A DNA stretch of 64,000 nt from Vicinamibacterales bacterium (GTDB lineage Bacteria; Acidobacteriota; Vicinamibacteria; Vicinamibacterales; 2-12-FULL-66-21), in the NCBI GenBank assembly GCA_036496585.1, contig DASXLB010000020.1, positions 39,504-103,503 of the forward strand, written 5' to 3'. How positions within the stretch are numbered: position 1 is the stretch's first letter; each line of letters starts with the position of its first letter. A model generated the notes under the pieces. The model did no database searches, was not told where the DNA came from, and saw nothing but the letters and a program-made list of their open reading frames with translations. The position numbers and the translations under genes were made by a program. This document shows, one piece after another, positions 15,664-24,200 of the stretch.

Positions 15664-16248
15664 ATGAGAGTTCTGTCAGCCGCCATTCTCGTTGTGTCCG
15701 CGGTCGTCACCGCCCACGGCGCGCCGCAGTCCATCAAGTCGAAGAGCGTCGGCGCGCCGGAATCGTTCAATGCGAGGGCGACCGTCGGCTCGGCGGAGGG
15801 ACGCGGCGATGCCCACGTTGGTATCGCGGTCGAGAAGTACTCCGCCGAGAAGGATCTCCAGGCGATGGAGAAGGCCCTCCACGACGGTGGCTCGCCGGCG
15901 TTCGTCGCCGCCCTCAAGAAGGCGCCCGCGGTCGGTAAGGTGACGATCGGCGAAAAGACCTTCACCGTGCGCTGGGCGCGCCAGAAGGACACCGACAAAG
16001 GGCGCACGATCTCCTTTGTCGTCGACTCGCCGGTGTACTTCATCGGCGGTGGCCTGCCCGGCGCGAAATCGCGCGAGGGGTTCGACGTCGCGGTGATCCT
16101 GCTGCAGATGGATTCCTCAGGTGTCGGCGAAGGCAAGATGGCGGCGGCAGCCAAGGTGAAGTCGGGCGGCGCGACCGGCGTCGAGATCGAAGCCTATGAC
16201 GCCGAGCCGGTGACGCTGCGCTCGGTGATGCGAAAGATTGGTTCGTAA
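15664..16248 (+). CDS. Small secreted protein, local family member C
   Basis: The 194-residue product has a signal peptide (LSAAILVVSAVVTAHGAPQ) and the family domain: IAVEKYSAEKD, ALKKAPAVGKVTIGEKTFTV (strand-helix), RWARQKDTDKGR, DSPVYFIGGG, EGFDVAVILLQMD, GEGKMAAAAKVK and TGVEIEAYDAEP. It is closest to member D, which follows after 9 nt in the same direction, so the pair looks like a tandem duplication. No Shine-Dalgarno sequence precedes the ATG, in keeping with the predicted leaderless transcript. Function is unknown. Confidence 0.8.
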   Translation: MRVLSAAILVVSAVVTAHGAPQSIKSKSVGAPESFNARATVGSAEGRGDAHVGIAVEKYSAEKDLQAMEKALHDGGSPAFVAALKKAPAVGKVTIGEKTFTVRWARQKDTDKGRTISFVVDSPVYFIGGGLPGAKSREGFDVAVILLQMDSSGVGEGKMAAAAKVKSGGATGVEIEAYDAEPVTLRSVMRKIGS

Positions 16249-16257
16249 GGAGGAATT

Positions 16258-16857
16258 GTGGCTTTTCGTTCCGCGCGGTGGTCGCCGCGCACCGCTTTGA
16301 TCGCCGCCGTTGCGCTCGCGGTCCCTGTCGCCCTCGTCGCTGCCCAGGCGCAGAAGAGCTTCGCGCCCGAGTCGTTCAAGGCCAACGGGCAGATTACCGG
16401 GGTTGCCGGCGGCGTCGCGTCGGCGATGACGATCGCGATCGACAAGTACACCTCGGACGCCGACCACCAGGCGCTCGCCGATACCTTGAAAAAGGGCGGC
16501 AGCGCCGCCTTCGACAGCGCGCTCAAGAAGGCGCCGGCCATCGGCAAGCTGACCATCGGCAGCCGCTCGTTCACGATCCGGTGGGCGCGCACCGTCGCGG
16601 TCGGCGGGGACCACCGCCGTGTCGCCGCCGCAACCGCCGAGCCGATCTTCTTCGCCGGCGCCGGCGCCGTCGACGCCAAACCCACCGCCGGCTACGATCT
16701 CGGCGTGATCGAGTTCACGATCGACAGCGTCGGCCTCGGCACCGGGACGATGGCGCCCGCCGCCAAGGTCAAGGCCGGCGGCGACACCGGCGTCGAGATC
16801 GAGGACTACTCAGGCAAGCGCATCGAGCTGATGACCGTCACGCGCGGCCTGAAATAG
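16258..16857 (+). CDS. Small secreted protein, local family member D
   Basis: The 199-residue product starts at GTG behind a strong TAAGGAGGA site that overlaps the end of member C. It has a signal peptide (TALIAAVALAVPVALVAAQAQ) and the family domain: IAIDKYTSDAD, ALKKAPAIGKLTIGSRSFTI, RWARTVAVGG, AEPIFFAGAG, KPTAGYDLGVIEF, GTGTMAPAAKVK and TGVEIEDYSGK. Unlike member C it depends on its own ribosome site within the dicistronic message. Gene order suggests a local duplication of member C. Function is unknown. Confidence 0.8.
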   Translation: MAFRSARWSPRTALIAAVALAVPVALVAAQAQKSFAPESFKANGQITGVAGGVASAMTIAIDKYTSDADHQALADTLKKGGSAAFDSALKKAPAIGKLTIGSRSFTIRWARTVAVGGDHRRVAAATAEPIFFAGAGAVDAKPTAGYDLGVIEFTIDSVGLGTGTMAPAAKVKAGGDTGVEIEDYSGKRIELMTVTRGLK

Positions 16858-16870
16858 ACCCGCCCCGCGC

Positions 16871-16884
16871 GCCGTACCTACGGC
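16871..16884. terminator. Short palindrome between convergent genes
   Basis: GCCGTACCTACGGC is a perfect inverted repeat (stem up to 6 bp with a tiny loop) between the stop of secreted member D and the end of the antiporter gene, overlapping the latter's stop codon. There is no T tract, so a terminator role is only possible. Confidence 0.25.
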
Positions 16885-17951
16885 ACGAGCGTCAGGAACA
16901 GAAACGCCGCGAACAGCACCAGGTGCACCGCCCCGAGCATCAGGTTGGTGCGGCCTGTTGCGAGCGTGATCGTACTGACGAGCAGCGTGAGTGAAAGCAG
17001 GACGACGTCCTTCGGATCCACGCCGAGGACGAGCGGCAGGTGCAGCACGAACGAGGCGGCGACGACCGTCGGCACCGTCAGCCCGATGCACGCCAGCGCA
17101 GACCCCAGCGCGAGGTTCATGCTCGTCTGTAGGCGGTTGGCCGCCGCGGCGCGCACCGCCGCAACCGTTTCCGGCAGTAAGACCAGCAGCGCGATCACGA
17201 CGCCGATCGCCGCCTGCGGCGCGCCGAACCTGATCACCGAGGCTTCGATCGCCGGCGACAGCTTCTTGGCGAGTCCGACGACCGTCACCAGCGACACGAG
17301 TAGCAGCGCGAAGCTCGTCCACGCCTGACCGTTGGTTGGCGGTCCGGCGTGCGCCGCCTCGAGCCCCTCTTCCGGCAGGAAGTAGTCGCGGTGCCGCACC
17401 GTCTGGAAGAAGACGAACACCGACCACAGCACCACCGACACGACCGCGGCAAACGCCATCTGCGATTGTGAATAGAGCGGCGCCGGCGCCGACGTCGTGA
17501 AGTCGGGCAGGACCAGCACCAGCACGCTGAGGGTGGCCAGCGCCCCCAGCGCCGGGCCCGCGCCTTCGCTGCGAAACCCCTGCTCGTGATGCCGCACGCC
17601 GCCGACCAGCAGGCACAGGCCGATGACGCCGGTACAGATGATCATCACGGCCGCGTAGATCGAGTCGCGCGCCAGGGCCGCCGCTGCGGCGCCGCCGCTC
17701 AGCATGAGCGTGACGATCAGCGCGGCTTCGATCACCGTCACCGACAGCGCCAGCACCAGCGTGCCGACCGGTTCCCCCACGCGATGCGCGACGACTTCGG
17801 CGTGATGTACGGCGGCCAGCACGGCCGCCATCAGCGCGGCGACGCAGACCAAGCCAAGGACCGGCCCGACGTCGAAAACCAGGGTGGCGCCGAGGACGGC
17901 GGCGGCCAGGATCGACGCGACCGCCGCCTTCGAGAGCGCGAGAATCCGCAT
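16878..17951 (-). CDS. ChaA-type calcium/cation:proton antiporter
   Basis: The 357-residue inner-membrane protein has about 11 TM segments in two homologous halves, each with the CaCA-family alpha-repeat: EPVGTLVLALSVTVIEAALIV (residues about 59-79, quoted in part: EPVGTLVLALSVTVIEAA) and PETVAAVRAAAANRLQTSMN with ALGSALACIGLTVP. This matches the ChaA/y4hA branch, which expels Ca2+, Na+ or K+ in exchange for protons. A hydrophilic loop lies between the halves (RHRDYFLPEEGLEAAHAG), shorter than the acidic loop of eukaryotic exchangers. It starts 9 nt after secreted member E and is likely co-transcribed with it. Confidence 0.88.
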   Translation of the reverse strand: MRILALSKAAVASILAAAVLGATLVFDVGPVLGLVCVAALMAAVLAAVHHAEVVAHRVGEPVGTLVLALSVTVIEAALIVTLMLSGGAAAAALARDSIYAAVMIICTGVIGLCLLVGGVRHHEQGFRSEGAGPALGALATLSVLVLVLPDFTTSAPAPLYSQSQMAFAAVVSVVLWSVFVFFQTVRHRDYFLPEEGLEAAHAGPPTNGQAWTSFALLLVSLVTVVGLAKKLSPAIEASVIRFGAPQAAIGVVIALLVLLPETVAAVRAAAANRLQTSMNLALGSALACIGLTVPTVVAASFVLHLPLVLGVDPKDVVLLSLTLLVSTITLATGRTNLMLGAVHLVLFAAFLFLTLVP

Positions 17952-17960
17952 GGGCGGATC

Positions 17961-18572
17961 CTACTTGATGACTTCCACCTCGTTCAGCCGGATTTCACCC
18001 GCCGAGTACTGCTCGAGCACCATCTGGTTCTGTTTCTTGTCGAACTTGATCTGCGTGGCGCCGAACGCGCGCCCTTCGCCCTTGCCCTCTTTCGGAAGAC
18101 GGATTTCCATCAGCACGAAGGGATAGTCGTAGGTGCGCGGCCGCTCGCGCACCTCCCACATGCTCATCTGGCGGTCGGTGAGAATGACGATGCGATCGCC
18201 GCCGTCGGGCAGCTTGCTCTGCGCCGCGTAGCGGATGTCCCACCCGAGCCGGTAGTTCTGTGGATCGGGCCCCTGCCAGTTGGGCATCGACAGACGGCCC
18301 TTCACCGGCTCCTTCTGCAGCGCGCTCAGCAGCGCGTCCTGCCCCTTGTCCAGCACCAGCTGGATCAGCCGCTTGCGCGTTTCGGCTGACGACCACCCCG
18401 TGATCCGGATCTCGAGCACGCCGGCGTTGCCGCGCGGCACGTTGACGTTCGTCATGTTGACGGCAAACGCGCGCAGCTTGAACGGTGCCGGCGGCAGGTC
18501 GGCACGGATAGGCGCGAGCCCCACCAGCGTGACCAGTGCCGCCGCTGCGAACAGACCGAATCGCACACGCAT
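17961..18572 (-). CDS. Small secreted protein, local family member E (divergent)
   Basis: The 203-residue product has a signal peptide (FGLFAAAALVTLVGLAPIRA) and a domain that follows the order of members A-D but is more diverged: EIRITGWSSAE, a helix with LSALQKEPVKGRLSM, WDIRYAAQ in place of RWAR, DRIVILTDRQMSMWE in place of the PVYF turn, PFVLMEIRLPKEGKGEG and a final EIRLNEVEVIK. The start has a strong AGGAGGACAGGAC site. It heads a two-gene unit with the ChaA-type antiporter, so this copy may have taken on a link to ion stress. Membership in the family is from motif order and spacing, not computed alignment. Confidence 0.7.
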   Translation of the reverse strand: MRVRFGLFAAAALVTLVGLAPIRADLPPAPFKLRAFAVNMTNVNVPRGNAGVLEIRITGWSSAETRKRLIQLVLDKGQDALLSALQKEPVKGRLSMPNWQGPDPQNYRLGWDIRYAAQSKLPDGGDRIVILTDRQMSMWEVRERPRTYDYPFVLMEIRLPKEGKGEGRAFGATQIKFDKKQNQMVLEQYSAGEIRLNEVEVIK

Positions 18573-18737
18573 GTCCTGTCCTCCTGTATCAACGACCTTC
18601 GATCCCGTGGGTATTGTCTATCGGATGCGGGTTCCCCGCGGTGCGGGGAATGGTTGGTTCGTGGAGGCGCCGGCGCTGCCCGAAAGCGGACAGCGCCGGC
18701 GAGGAGAGCGAACCGGAGGATCGAGCTCCTGCCGAGG

Positions 18738-19784
18738 TTACTGCCCGCCGGCCCTCCGGCCTGCCGCGGCGTAGGGATTCCCGCCGAGCGCGTTCGAGAT
18801 GTCGGCGATGGCCTTCTGGGCACGGATGCTGTTGCCGGCATCGTCGAGCGGCGGCGAGACGACGGCGATGCCGAACTTGCCGGGCGAGACGGCAATGATG
18901 CCGCCGCCGACGCCGCTCTTCGCCGGCAGGCCCGTGTGATAGAGCCACTTCCCGGAGTCGTCGTAAAGACCGGCGGTGGCCATCACGGCCAGCACGCCCG
19001 GCACCTTGCCGGAGTCGAGCACCTGCTTGCCGGTGACCGGATTCTTGCCGCTGTCCGCCAGCGTCGCTGCCATCATCGCCAGGTCTTTGGCGTTGACGCC
19101 GATCGAGCACTGCCGCGTGTAGAGGTCGACGGCCTGCTGCCAATTGTCCTTGATGTAACCGTAGGCGAGCATCAGCGCGCCGATCGCCTGGTTGCGCTGG
19201 TTGCTGTCGGACTCGGACTTGTAGACGTCCTGCAGGACGCTCAGCTGGCGGCCCGCCGCGTCGTCGTTGAACCCGATGATTTTCTTCCAGACGTCGTCGG
19301 CGGTCGAGCCCTTGACCATGCTGGTGGCGGAAATGGCGCCGGGGTTGACCAACGGATTCATTTCCGGCGCGCCGGTCCCGGCGACGACCTTGACCGCCTC
19401 GACCGCGATGATCGAGTTGAAGCGCGCGCCGGTGGCGTCGACTCCGATGCGCTTCTCGACCGAATCGAGCCCCTGCTCCTGGATGACTTGCGCCATCGTG
19501 AACACCTTGGAGATCGACTGGATCGAGACTTCAGTCTTGATGTCGCCAGCCGTGTAGACCTTGCCGTCGACGGTGACCAGGGCAATTCCGTAGAGGTTGG
19601 GATCGACCTTGGCGAGCGCCGGGATGTAGTCGGCATTCTTGCCTTCCTTGAGATCCTTGTACTTGGCGAACGCCGCGTCGACCGCCTGCTGCGGGCCGGC
19701 GGACTGCGCGGTCATGCTGACGGCGCCGAAGCCGGCGAGCGCCACGAGCGCGGCCACTGCGAACACGTTGATGCGTCGAATCAT
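18738..19784 (-). CDS. glsA: Exported glutaminase A
   Basis: The 348-residue enzyme would hydrolyse L-glutamine to glutamate and ammonia. It has the serine-dependent glutaminase fold: SxxK catalytic pair Ser90/Lys93 in VSIQSISKVF, MNPLVNPGAI, the Tyr motif YTRQCSIGVNAKDLA, MAATLADSGKNPVTGK and GLPAKSGVGGGI. It carries a clear signal peptide (VFAVAALVALAGFGAVSMTAQ), whereas the well-studied E. coli enzymes are cytosolic; here it should act in the periplasm. ATG 19784 shares one base with the TAA of the upstream porin gene (TAATG), so translation is coupled. With two porins and an amidohydrolase upstream, the operon looks like a nutrient uptake and periplasmic processing set. Confidence 0.92.
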   Translation of the reverse strand: MIRRINVFAVAALVALAGFGAVSMTAQSAGPQQAVDAAFAKYKDLKEGKNADYIPALAKVDPNLYGIALVTVDGKVYTAGDIKTEVSIQSISKVFTMAQVIQEQGLDSVEKRIGVDATGARFNSIIAVEAVKVVAGTGAPEMNPLVNPGAISATSMVKGSTADDVWKKIIGFNDDAAGRQLSVLQDVYKSESDSNQRNQAIGALMLAYGYIKDNWQQAVDLYTRQCSIGVNAKDLAMMAATLADSGKNPVTGKQVLDSGKVPGVLAVMATAGLYDDSGKWLYHTGLPAKSGVGGGIIAVSPGKFGIAVVSPPLDDAGNSIRAQKAIADISNALGGNPYAAAGRRAGGQ

Positions 19785-21055
19785 TACTGGCCTCCGAGCT
19801 TGACCGAGAAGTTGTACTTGAACGAGAACTGGATCTTCACGCCGTCGCTGTGGAATCCGTCCGAGTTGTTCTCGCGGCGGCCCCACTGGAATTCGCCGCC
19901 CACCATCGCGTTCTTGACGGGCGAGTAAAGGACGTTGCCCAGCATGTAGTGGCCGATGTGAAACGCGTCGGGCGCCTGACCGTCGGTGTTGTGGTTGTCT
20001 TGCATCGAGTAGCCGATGGCTGTCGTCGTCTTGGCGTTCCACGAGTGATCGAGAAAGAGGCTGACCGCTTCGATCGGGACGGCCTCGCCGGTGATCGGCG
20101 TGACCGTGTTGCCCGGCTGCAGCTTGATGCCGACGTCGACCGGCGAATCGTTCATCGCATTCTGGATGCCGGCCCCGGAAACGAAGGCCAGCCGCAGCAC
20201 ATCGTGCTTGCCGGCGTTGACGTTCGAGGACAGGTTGATGCCCCAGCCGGTCGTGCTGCCCGAGAGATCGAACGCGTCGGCGAGCGTGTCATCCCACTTG
20301 ATGTAGCGCAGCTGGCCGGCGATGCGCAGGTAGCCCCATCCTGCCATCTCCTTGAACGCTGCCGAGAAGTCAGGGACCGGAAACCGCGGCTTGATGTTCT
20401 GCAGCTCGATGCGGTCGGCGTAGACGCCGCCGTCGCCGCTGGCGCCGGGACGCTCCAGCGCGACCATGAACGTCTTGTGGGCATCGCTGACCGGCGTCCA
20501 GCGGACCTGGACGTTGCGGTACCAGGCGAGACCGGTCGGGCCCCAGTACTCGAGCGAGTTCGGAAAGGCATCGGGATCCGTGAACGGGCTCCAGTACTGG
20601 CCGGCCCCGAAGTGCCCCAGTTCGCCCCACGCGTGGCGCAGGCGGAACGTCGTCTGCCCGGAGTCGACCCCGGTGCCGAACAGCTCGAACTCGAACGTCG
20701 TCTTGAGATCGCCGAGCTCGGTCGGCGTCGACGACTTGAACCCGAGGCGGCTCTGGCGCACGCCGGAAAACGTGCTGTTGTCCTTGCCGAATTCATCCTT
20801 CACCGCCGGCAGCTTGGTCAGGCGGAGGGTGTCGTACCAGTCGGGATCGATCTGGGTGAAGTTGTGGCCCATGTCGAGCATGGCGAAGCCATAGATGTCA
20901 AAGCTTGGCTTGGCGTCCGGGGCCGATTGTGTGGCGGCGGCCGGTTCCGGCGACGGACCTGTCCCCTGCGCGCGTGCCGCCGTAACCGGCACGGCGACGC
21001 ACGCCACGAGCAGCGCGCCGCGCGCGACCGCTCGAATCGCTATCCTAACTGACAT
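19784..21055 (-). CDS. DcaP-like outer-membrane porin
   Basis: The 423-residue protein has a signal peptide (residues 1-29, ending AARAQ), a Pro/Ala/Thr linker and then a porin barrel starting FDIYGFAMLDMGHNFTQIDP, the typical opening of DcaP-type trimeric porins that pass dicarboxylates and small peptides. Other blocks are RQSRLGFKSSTPTELGDLKT, FRLRHAWGELGHFGAGQYW and a terminal barrel strand FSFKYNFSVKLGGQ. DcaP porins usually also have a long N-terminal coiled coil; here it is missing. The gene overlaps the amidohydrolase gene by 11 nt and the glutaminase gene by 1 nt. Confidence 0.85.
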   Translation of the reverse strand: MSVRIAIRAVARGALLVACVAVPVTAARAQGTGPSPEPAAATQSAPDAKPSFDIYGFAMLDMGHNFTQIDPDWYDTLRLTKLPAVKDEFGKDNSTFSGVRQSRLGFKSSTPTELGDLKTTFEFELFGTGVDSGQTTFRLRHAWGELGHFGAGQYWSPFTDPDAFPNSLEYWGPTGLAWYRNVQVRWTPVSDAHKTFMVALERPGASGDGGVYADRIELQNIKPRFPVPDFSAAFKEMAGWGYLRIAGQLRYIKWDDTLADAFDLSGSTTGWGINLSSNVNAGKHDVLRLAFVSGAGIQNAMNDSPVDVGIKLQPGNTVTPITGEAVPIEAVSLFLDHSWNAKTTTAIGYSMQDNHNTDGQAPDAFHIGHYMLGNVLYSPVKNAMVGGEFQWGRRENNSDGFHSDGVKIQFSFKYNFSVKLGGQ

Positions 21056-22127
21056 GTGCTTTCTCCCAATCGCGGACGCGACGACGGCCCTCGTCGAAGA
21101 TCCGTGTGTAATTGCCCTTGCGCACCTTGAAGCTGGCGTCGGGCGTGAGTTGACGAAAGACCGGCGCCCACATGTCGAACACCGCGTAGTACGGCGCGGG
21201 ACCCGACGGCGCCACCGTGTCGGTCCCGAAGAGGAAACGGTCCGGATACTTGTTGAGGAGCGCTGCGGTGCGCGCCGCCGTCTCGGGCGACGACACGGCA
21301 TACTTGGCGACCTCGTCCCACGAAATGTCGAAATTCACGTGCGCGAGCGCCGGATCGGCGAGCATCGCTTGGACGATCTCGATGTGGTTCGGCGGCCGCT
21401 CGGCCGATTCCGCCGATACGGACGCGGGGTGCACGACGCGTCCGAGGCCGGTGTGCGCCCAGATGATCGACGTCCGCGAGTGCCGCTTGAGCAGCGACTT
21501 CATCTGCGTCAGGTAGACCGGCTCGGCATCGACCTTCGAGAACGGCATGTCGATGTCGCTGTGCAGGATCACGACGAGTCCCGACTCGGCGGCGAAATCG
21601 AGGATGCGGTCGAGCGCCGGATTGGTCAGGCTGGCGGTTTCGCCCGAGACCTTCGACGACACGAATTCCTTGTGGATGCTGAACTCGCCGATGCCGCTGA
21701 ACACACCTGGGAACGTCGTCAGCACCCGCTTGATGTGATCGACCGCGTACATGTCGGCCGGGTTGAAGCCGGTGATCATCGGGTCGAAGCGCGTCCGCTC
21801 GGCGGCCGGCAGCTTTGTGTAGACGGCGGCGATGTACGCGTCGGTGAACGAGTAGTAATAGAGGGGCGCGTCGCTCTGCAGGTAGTAAGTCGGCGCGAAC
21901 TCCCCCGAGTTGTTGTAGGACCACTGCTGCTGCAGCGGAATCCCGAAGAGCGTCGAGCGGCCGACCCGCGTTCCCATGATCTGCAGGAACTGCTGCGGCG
22001 TGATCCCCTGCTGGATGTAGTTGGTCAGGTGGAAGTGCGAGTCGTAGAACTGGTCGGGCGCGTCGGCCGGCGCCTGGCGCGTGAGTGCCAGCAGCGCGAG
22101 CGTGAGAGCGCCAAGCGTGCGTGTCAT
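21045..22127 (-). CDS. Exported amidohydrolase-family (PF04909-like) TIM-barrel hydrolase
   Basis: The 360-residue protein has a short signal peptide (LGALTLALLALTRQAPA) and then a metal-dependent TIM barrel. The entry motif is YDSHFHL (His31 and His33), later candidate ligands are VVILHSDID and IIWAHTGLG, and FLFGTDTVAPS supplies the final Asp. These fit the amidohydrolase 2 family, which cleaves or decarboxylates diverse substrates; I cannot name the substrate. The region after the first strand (QFLQIMGTRVGRSTLFGIPL) is also found in related acidobacterial and proteobacterial exported members. ATG 22127 is preferred since a longer frame overlaps the upstream porin. The 3' end overlaps the DcaP-like gene. 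Confidence 0.75.
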   Translation of the reverse strand: MTRTLGALTLALLALTRQAPADAPDQFYDSHFHLTNYIQQGITPQQFLQIMGTRVGRSTLFGIPLQQQWSYNNSGEFAPTYYLQSDAPLYYYSFTDAYIAAVYTKLPAAERTRFDPMITGFNPADMYAVDHIKRVLTTFPGVFSGIGEFSIHKEFVSSKVSGETASLTNPALDRILDFAAESGLVVILHSDIDMPFSKVDAEPVYLTQMKSLLKRHSRTSIIWAHTGLGRVVHPASVSAESAERPPNHIEIVQAMLADPALAHVNFDISWDEVAKYAVSSPETAARTAALLNKYPDRFLFGTDTVAPSGPAPYYAVFDMWAPVFRQLTPDASFKVRKGNYTRIFDEGRRRVRDWEKAHVS

Positions 22128-22141
22128 GAGCGCCTCGCCAA

Positions 22142-23695
22142 TCAGAAGTTCATCTCGAAGTTGAGGTGGAACACCGGCCCTTTCGCCCCGACCGGATAGG
22201 GGTACGCGGTGTAGCCGACCGGCGACCGGTTGACGTACATCCACTCGCCGTTGATGCGGATGCCGCGCTCCTTCATCGGAAACCAGTTGCCGCCGCCGCG
22301 CACTTCCCAGTCGTCGCCGTAGGCGCCGCCGAAAATCTGCGACCAGCTGAAGTAGGTCTGGAGGATTTTCGGGATCGGCATCGCCGACGTCTGCATCTGA
22401 TAACCGCTGTCGTTGACGTCTGGTATGCCCGCCGTGTTGACCCCTTCGAAGTTGCGAAGCCAGCGCCAGTAGGCTTCGCCCTCGATCGCCAGCCCCTTGT
22501 ACTTGAGGCCGGCATCGATGCTCGACATCCGGTAGTCGACTTCGTTGACCGTGACGCCGGGGCCGAACAAATCTGGTGTAAAGACGATGCTGCCGTCGCT
22601 GAGGCGAATCTGCGTGTTCTCGATGCCGTCAGTGCCCGGCTGGCTCTGCTTGTCCTCGAGGCTGTGGGTGTAGTGGATGCCCACGCGTGTCGCGAGCTTC
22701 TCGTGGCCTTCGTAGTCGCCGTACCCAGCCCACGGGCCGAACTCCCCGGTCGTCGGCAGCCACTGCAGCATGAACGACTGGGTGTCGAACTTGTTGTCGA
22801 GTTGCGCGGCGCTGACACCGAGCGTGCTCAGGTTGTTGGCGAACATCGCCATGTACTTGAACTTGGTTTTGACTTCGCCTTTCAGCCAGACGCCGGACGT
22901 GTACGAGCCTCTGAAAAACTCGTCCCCAATCAGGCGGTCGTCGACACCAAGCCAGTACGGGAACTGTCCTTCCGTGCTGCGCACGCTCGGGAGCGACGTG
23001 ATGCCGGCGCCGACATTGACGTATCTGTTGAACGCCCAGGTCAAGTTGCCGGCGCCCACGACCTGCGCCGGATCCCCTTGTGACGTGTTGGCGGACCAGA
23101 CGTACAGGTAGTACCGCATCTTCGGGGTCAGGAACCATCCGGAGAACGGCGAGAACCATTTCTGCAGCTGGATGTCCTGGCGGCGTTGCACCGTGTGCGA
23201 GTTGCCGAACGCGTCGACGTAGCTTTCGTCGAGGTTGCGCTGATTCAGATACCGGGCGTAGCTGAAGAGGCGCAGATACATCTGGCCTTTTTCGCCATCG
23301 AAGAGCAGGAACCCGCCGTTGGGGATGTAGCGCGGGGCGCCGATTTTCGTGGACACCGCTTCCACCGTGCTCGCCGTGGCGAAGTCGGCGCTGCAGCCGT
23401 CCGACACCCAGATGCTCGTCTGGTCGTAGCCCCACGTTTTGCCGAGGAGGCAGGCGGCAGTGCCGCTCGATCGCACGAGCACGACGCCCGACGACGTATC
23501 GGCCGCGCACTGCGTCCGTTCACCGGCTTTCGAGACGCACGATACGGTGATCTGCGTCGCGCCAGGAGGCGTGGGCGGCGCCTGTGCCGGGGTCGCAGGG
23601 GCGGGCGACGTCTGTTGCGCCCTTGCCGGACTGGCAGAGAGGAGAACGACTACGAGCACAGACACCACACACAACCACGACCGCCGAACAATCAT
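22142..23695 (-). CDS. DUF3011 domain fused to an outer-membrane porin-like barrel
   Basis: The 517-residue protein has a signal peptide (CVVSVLVVVLLSASPARAQ), a Pro-rich linker, and a DUF3011 domain of about 50 residues with four cysteines: ITVSCVSKAGERTQCAADT, then SSGTAACLLGKTWGYD and IWVSDGCSADF. From about residue 125 it is an amphipathic barrel (YIPNGGFLLFDGEKGQMYLR, FSPFSGWFLTPKMRYYLYVW) ending in FHLNFEMNF, as barrel proteins do. DUF3011 is usually found alone or in small exported proteins; its function is unknown, and the paired Cys suggest disulphides. It is the first gene of the operon ending with the glutaminase. What passes through the barrel is unknown. Confidence 0.75.
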   Translation of the reverse strand: MIVRRSWLCVVSVLVVVLLSASPARAQQTSPAPATPAQAPPTPPGATQITVSCVSKAGERTQCAADTSSGVVLVRSSGTAACLLGKTWGYDQTSIWVSDGCSADFATASTVEAVSTKIGAPRYIPNGGFLLFDGEKGQMYLRLFSYARYLNQRNLDESYVDAFGNSHTVQRRQDIQLQKWFSPFSGWFLTPKMRYYLYVWSANTSQGDPAQVVGAGNLTWAFNRYVNVGAGITSLPSVRSTEGQFPYWLGVDDRLIGDEFFRGSYTSGVWLKGEVKTKFKYMAMFANNLSTLGVSAAQLDNKFDTQSFMLQWLPTTGEFGPWAGYGDYEGHEKLATRVGIHYTHSLEDKQSQPGTDGIENTQIRLSDGSIVFTPDLFGPGVTVNEVDYRMSSIDAGLKYKGLAIEGEAYWRWLRNFEGVNTAGIPDVNDSGYQMQTSAMPIPKILQTYFSWSQIFGGAYGDDWEVRGGGNWFPMKERGIRINGEWMYVNRSPVGYTAYPYPVGAKGPVFHLNFEMNF

Positions 23696-24200
23696 CTCCC
23701 TGAGCGGAGCACGCCGGGTGCCGTTCGGCGGGATTCGTCAGGGCGTGCTAAGTCGTTGATCCAGCAGCGATCCTCGCCCGCGTCCGCGAGGCCATTGCGA
23801 TCGAGGCTCCGATATCCCGGAGCTTCTCCGGCAGTCATCGGACGACCCCCTGTCAGTGTTTGCTATCGGGTTGACGGCGGCACAACCGCGGCGCGCCGCC
23901 CGCCAGGCCCGCTTCCTACGCTATGCCGGAGTCGTCGCGCGCCGATCCACTCGCGGCCGGAGATCGACAGCGGTTCCGTCCGAGTGCCTGCACCCTCAAG
24001 TTCTTTCATACGCGAGGGTTCCCGTCATCCTCCTTGAAGTTTGCGGCGGGCATGCGCCCTGCTCAGATCGTAGACGTCGCGGTCTCCTGACAGCCGCGCA
24101 TTCCTCCACCGAGGCCGACAATGCACAGCCCGCACGATCCGATTGACGCTCTGTCCGTTCTCTGCTGACGGGGCCCGTTCTCTTGCCGGAGGGAGCGCGC
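23696..24200. other. 505-nt divergent intergenic region, no gene seen
   Basis: This gap separates the divergent porin operon and the formate/acetate operon. I find no convincing gene, tRNA or hairpin with a T tract. It holds CCTGTCAG at 23849-23856, the left half of Box B without its right half. It also holds CTATGC at 23921-23926 (GCATAG on the minus strand) without the TGCCG half. Two promoters must lie here but I cannot place them. Confidence 0.5.

Noticed and set aside
18618-18633. CCCGCATCCGATAG (minus) upstream of secreted member E as a Box A copy
   Set aside because: One base short in the spacer or right half and no hexamer at the right distance; at best a decayed site.
23696-24200. 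Possible tRNA, riboswitch or small RNA in the 505-nt gap
   Set aside because: No cloverleaf, no hairpin with T tract and no known riboswitch core could be seen by eye.
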